NCBI GenBank assembly: GCA_019419485.1
Contig: DXZV01000003.1
Span: 30,660-37,836, forward strand
DNA: 7,177 nt
Source of the DNA: Collinsella sp.
GTDB taxonomy: Bacteria; Actinomycetota; Coriobacteriia; Coriobacteriales; Coriobacteriaceae
Direction of reading: 5' to 3'
Position numbers and translations under genes: made by a program. The notes under the pieces are model-generated. The model searched no databases. It was not told the DNA's origin and saw nothing but the letters and a program-made list of their open reading frames with translations. Shown piece after piece: positions 5,386 to 7,177 of the stretch (positions are counted from its first letter, which is position 1; every line of letters begins with the position of its first letter).

Positions 5386-5691
5386 TTAGAACTTGTGGCC
5401 GCACTTCTTGCAGACGCGCAGCTTGTTTTTGCCGTCCTTCTCGTGACCGACGCGGGTAACCTTACCGCACTCGGGGCAGACGAGATTAACGTTGGAGGCG
5501 TCGATGGGAGCCTCCTGCGAAACGATGCCGCCCTGCTGGTTGGCAGCGTTGGGCTTGACGGCCTTCTTGACGACCGAAACGCCCTCGACAACGACCTTGT
5601 TCTCGGCGGGGAGAGCACGCAGGACAACACCCTGCTTGCCGCGATCCTTACCAGAGAGAACCTGGACCTTATCGCCCTTCTTGATATACAT
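5386..5691 (-). CDS. rplX: 50S ribosomal protein L24
   Basis: L24 binds 23S rRNA early and nucleates large-subunit assembly. The 101 residues match the family: an N-terminal KOW segment (IKKGDKVQVLSGKDRGKQGVVL, about 3-24), the EGVSVVKK stretch near 36-43, and a C-terminal zinc-ribbon-like pair, Cys72/Cys75 and Cys94/Cys97, ending CKKCGHKF. Such Cys pairs occur in many bacterial L24 proteins. The ATG at 5691 has a GGGGAG ribosome site and lies 13 bases after rplN. In most bacteria rplE follows within a few bases; here a strong terminator comes instead, and no ribosomal gene is found in the remaining window. The gene itself looks intact and functional. Confidence 0.97.
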   Translation of the reverse strand: MYIKKGDKVQVLSGKDRGKQGVVLRALPAENKVVVEGVSVVKKAVKPNAANQQGGIVSQEAPIDASNVNLVCPECGKVTRVGHEKDGKNKLRVCKKCGHKF

Positions 5692-5704
5692 ATATCTCCC
5701 CTAA

Positions 5705-6073
5705 CTACAGGGTCTCGGGAGCGAGCGAGACGATCTTCATGTACTTCTTGTCACGAAGCTCGCGAGCGACGGGCCCGAAGATACGGGTGCCGACGGGCGA
5801 ACCATCGTTGTTGATGACAACGCAGGCGTTCTCATCAAAGCGAATGTAGGAGCCATCCTTGCGGCGGATCTCCTTAACGGTGCGAACGACGACGCAACGG
5901 ACAACGTCCTTCTTCTTGACGTTGGCGCCAGGGGTAGCCTCCTGGACAGCACCGATGAACACATCGCCGATGCCTGCATAACGACGCTTGGAACCGCCAA
6001 GCACCTTGATGCAGCGAATCTTGCGAGCGCCGGAGTTGTCGGCGACGTTCAGCATGGTTTGCATCTGAATCAT
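5705..6073 (-). CDS. rplN: 50S ribosomal protein L14
   Basis: L14 sits at the subunit interface of the 50S particle, beside L19 and bridge B5/B8. The 122 residues are the usual family length. They carry the family signature: MIQMQTMLNVADNSGARKI at the N-terminus, then GDVFIGAVQEATPGANVKKKDVV, VRTVKEIRRKDGSYIRFDENA and GTRIFGPVARELR near the end. The ATG at 6073 follows GGAGGAAC by about ten bases. In E. coli rplN is the first gene of the spc operon, and here it is preceded by the longest gap in the ribosomal cluster, in agreement with that boundary. It is followed by rplX after 13 bases. Confidence 0.98.
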   Translation of the reverse strand: MIQMQTMLNVADNSGARKIRCIKVLGGSKRRYAGIGDVFIGAVQEATPGANVKKKDVVRCVVVRTVKEIRRKDGSYIRFDENACVVINNDGSPVGTRIFGPVARELRDKKYMKIVSLAPETL

Positions 6074-6191
6074 GGTAGATGTTCCTCCGAACTAAGAACC
6101 GAAGAGAGGTGCGCAGCCTTTATACGACCCGTGGTATGCAAGCCAGGCATACGCACATCTTCGGAAACGTACAAGTCGTAAGAGCGACTGC
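6074..6191 (-). promoter_or_regulatory. S10/spc boundary gap: inverted repeat and possible rplN promoter
   Basis: This 118-base gap between rpsQ and rplN is far longer than the other spaces in the cluster (1 overlap, 16 and 13 bases). It holds a perfect inverted repeat, GTATGC (6134-6139) and GCATAC (6147-6152), with a 7-base loop. On the minus strand TTGTAC (6169-6174) lies 17 bases before TATGCC (6146-6151), a weak promoter match, and TATAAA occurs at 6119-6124 without a good -35. No U tract follows the hairpin. A promoter or a ribosomal-protein feedback site here is an inference from position. Confidence 0.35.
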
Positions 6192-6452
6192 TTATTTAGC
6201 GCGCTCGACGACCTCGATGAGGCGCCAACGCTTCATCTTGGACATAGGACGGGTCTCCATAACGCGGACGGTATCGCCCACGCCAGCCGTGCACTCCTCG
6301 TCGTGAGCGTGCAGCTTCTTGGAGCTGGTCATCATCTTGCCGTACTTGGGGTGACGCTTGCGCTCGGTGATGGTGACAACGATGGTCTTGGCACCGGAGA
6401 CGGAGGTAACGACACCCGTACGGACCTTACGCGAGTTACGCGAATCAGTCAT
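6192..6452 (-). CDS. rpsQ: 30S ribosomal protein S17
   Basis: S17 is a primary 16S rRNA-binding protein of the OB-fold type needed for 30S assembly. The 86 residues are of family length. Typical motifs are RKVRTGVVTSVSGAKTIVV, then ERKRHPKYGKMMTSSKKLHAHDE, GVGDTVRVMETRPMSKMKRWRL and a short tail. The ATG at 6452 has AAGGAG six bases upstream and starts 16 bases after rpmC. It closes the S10-type gene group, as in E. coli. Confidence 0.98.
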   Translation of the reverse strand: MTDSRNSRKVRTGVVTSVSGAKTIVVTITERKRHPKYGKMMTSSKKLHAHDEECTAGVGDTVRVMETRPMSKMKRWRLIEVVERAK

Positions 6453-6468
6453 GTTCTCTCCTTAGGTC

Positions 6469-6684
6469 CTACTCGGCGACAGCGGACTTCTCCGCTGCGA
6501 TCTCGCGGGCGCGCTGCTCCGTGAGGACGCGAGCGATGTCCTTCTTCACGGTGTTGACGCGAGCGGTGTTGTCCAGCTGGCTGGTGGCCATCTGGAAACG
6601 AAGGTTAAAGAGCTCGGCGCGCATTTCCTTCAGCTTCTCAACGAGCTGAGCGTCCGAGAGCTCACGAATCTCTGCGGGCTTCAT
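6469..6684 (-). CDS. rpmC: 50S ribosomal protein L29
   Basis: L29 lies near the peptide exit tunnel, where it helps form the docking site for trigger factor and SRP. The 71-residue protein begins MKPAEIRELSDAQLVEKL and contains the typical ELFNLRFQMATSQLDNTARVNTVKKDIARV core of two long helices. The tail (EQRAREIAAEKSAVAE) is slightly longer than the minimal family length. The ATG overlaps the rplP stop codon by one base (TAATG), and GGAGGAG lies just upstream inside rplP, so translation is probably coupled. Confidence 0.97.
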   Translation of the reverse strand: MKPAEIRELSDAQLVEKLKEMRAELFNLRFQMATSQLDNTARVNTVKKDIARVLTEQRAREIAAEKSAVAE

Positions 6685-7177
6685 TAGTTCTCCTCCTTGG
6701 CGGCGGCGGCGTCCTCAGCAGCCCACTTGGCCTCGAGAGCGGCCTCCTCAGCCATCTCCTTCTCGATGCGCTGCTCGGCGTTCTTGGCAGCAACAATCTT
6801 GGTCTTGATGGGAAGCTTGTGCTGTGCAAGACGCAGAGCCTCGCGAGCGACCTCCTCGGGCACGCCCTTGACCTCGAACATGATGCGGCCGGGCTTGACG
6901 ACGGCCACCCACTCCTCGGGGTTACCCTTACCAGAACCCATGCGAGTCTCGGCAGGCTTCTTGGTGATGGGCTTATCGGGGAAGATCGTGATGTAGACAC
7001 GACCGCCACGCTTCATGTAGCGGGTCATGGCAATACGAGCGGCCTCGATCTGACGGTTGGTGATCCAATGGGCCTCAAGAGCCTTCAGACCATACTCGCC
7101 AAAATGCAGCTGGGTATTACCCTTAGCCTGGCCCTTCATGGAGCCACGCTGCACCTTACGGTGAAGAACACGCTTAG
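6684..7177 (-). CDS. rplP: 50S ribosomal protein L16 (N-terminus cut by window edge), with acidic Ala-rich tail
   Basis: L16 helps place tRNA in the A site and organises 23S rRNA near the peptidyl-transferase centre. The visible frame reads KRVLHRKVQRGSMKGQAKG from the window edge, then FGEYGLKALEAHWITNRQIEAARIAMTR, KPITKKPAETRMGSGKGNPEEWVAVVKPGRIMFE and EEVAREALRLAQHKLPIKTK, all diagnostic for L16. Only the first few residues (probably Met-Leu-Val-Pro or similar) are outside. The GTG at 7154 is an internal Val and not the start. After KLPIKTKIV the protein continues for about 35 residues rich in Ala and Glu (EKEMAEEAALEAKWAAEDAAAAKEEN), where most bacterial L16 proteins end soon. The tail is probably a flexible or helical extension. 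The stop codon overlaps the rpmC start. Confidence 0.97.
   Translation of the reverse strand, partial: KRVLHRKVQRGSMKGQAKGNTQLHFGEYGLKALEAHWITNRQIEAARIAMTRYMKRGGRVYITIFPDKPITKKPAETRMGSGKGNPEEWVAVVKPGRIMFEVKGVPEEVAREALRLAQHKLPIKTKIVAAKNAEQRIEKEMAEEAALEAKWAAEDAAAAKEEN

Noticed and set aside
1..7177. CRISPR array, tRNA or rRNA genes, toxin-antitoxin or phage defence genes
   Set aside because: No regular repeat-spacer pattern, cloverleaf, rRNA segment or matching protein family was seen on either strand.

Overview
This looks like a chromosomal segment of a high-GC actinobacterium of the class Coriobacteriia, possibly Collinsella or a close relative. That placement is an inference from the GC-rich codon use, the mannose-family PTS with a LevR-type regulator, the IS3-like remnant and the ribosomal protein sequences. 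No rRNA or other strong marker is present to prove it. Every intact gene is on the minus strand, so the window reads biologically from right to left.

Right part (5386-7177): the end of the S10 operon and the start of the spc operon, in the order rplP (cut by the window edge), rpmC, rpsQ, a 118-base gap, rplN, rplX. The gap lies at the classical S10/spc boundary and holds a small inverted repeat and weak promoter-like boxes. The ribosomal run stops after rplX: a strong hairpin terminator follows 27 bases downstream, and rplE, which normally comes next, is absent from the window.

Middle (3617-5325): a decayed region. From right to left it holds about 700 bases without a convincing gene but with several palindromes; a plus-strand remnant of an IS3-family transposase orfB with its 5' part missing and an internal deletion over the active site; and, abutting it, the C-terminal part of an MTA/SAH nucleosidase gene with a one-base frameshift. 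Two GC-rich hairpins close the nucleosidase remnant. The region reads as the scar of one or more IS-associated rearrangements.

Left part (1-3616): a sugar-uptake module. A 913-residue LevR-type regulator (winged helix, AAA+, PRD, EIIA-Man-like, EIIB-Gat-like, PRD) is followed by the EIIB and EIIC genes of a mannose/sorbose-family PTS; EIIC runs off the window. The regulator probably senses PTS phosphorylation and controls the genes behind it. Its AAA+ domain has lost the Walker B acids and the GAFTGA loop, so a classical sigma-54 mechanism is unlikely. Candidate regulatory repeats lie upstream of both levR and the EIIB gene.

I did not find a clearly new biological system. The most notable points are the ribosomal operon break after rplX, the degenerate ATPase of the LevR-type regulator, and the layered gene decay between them.
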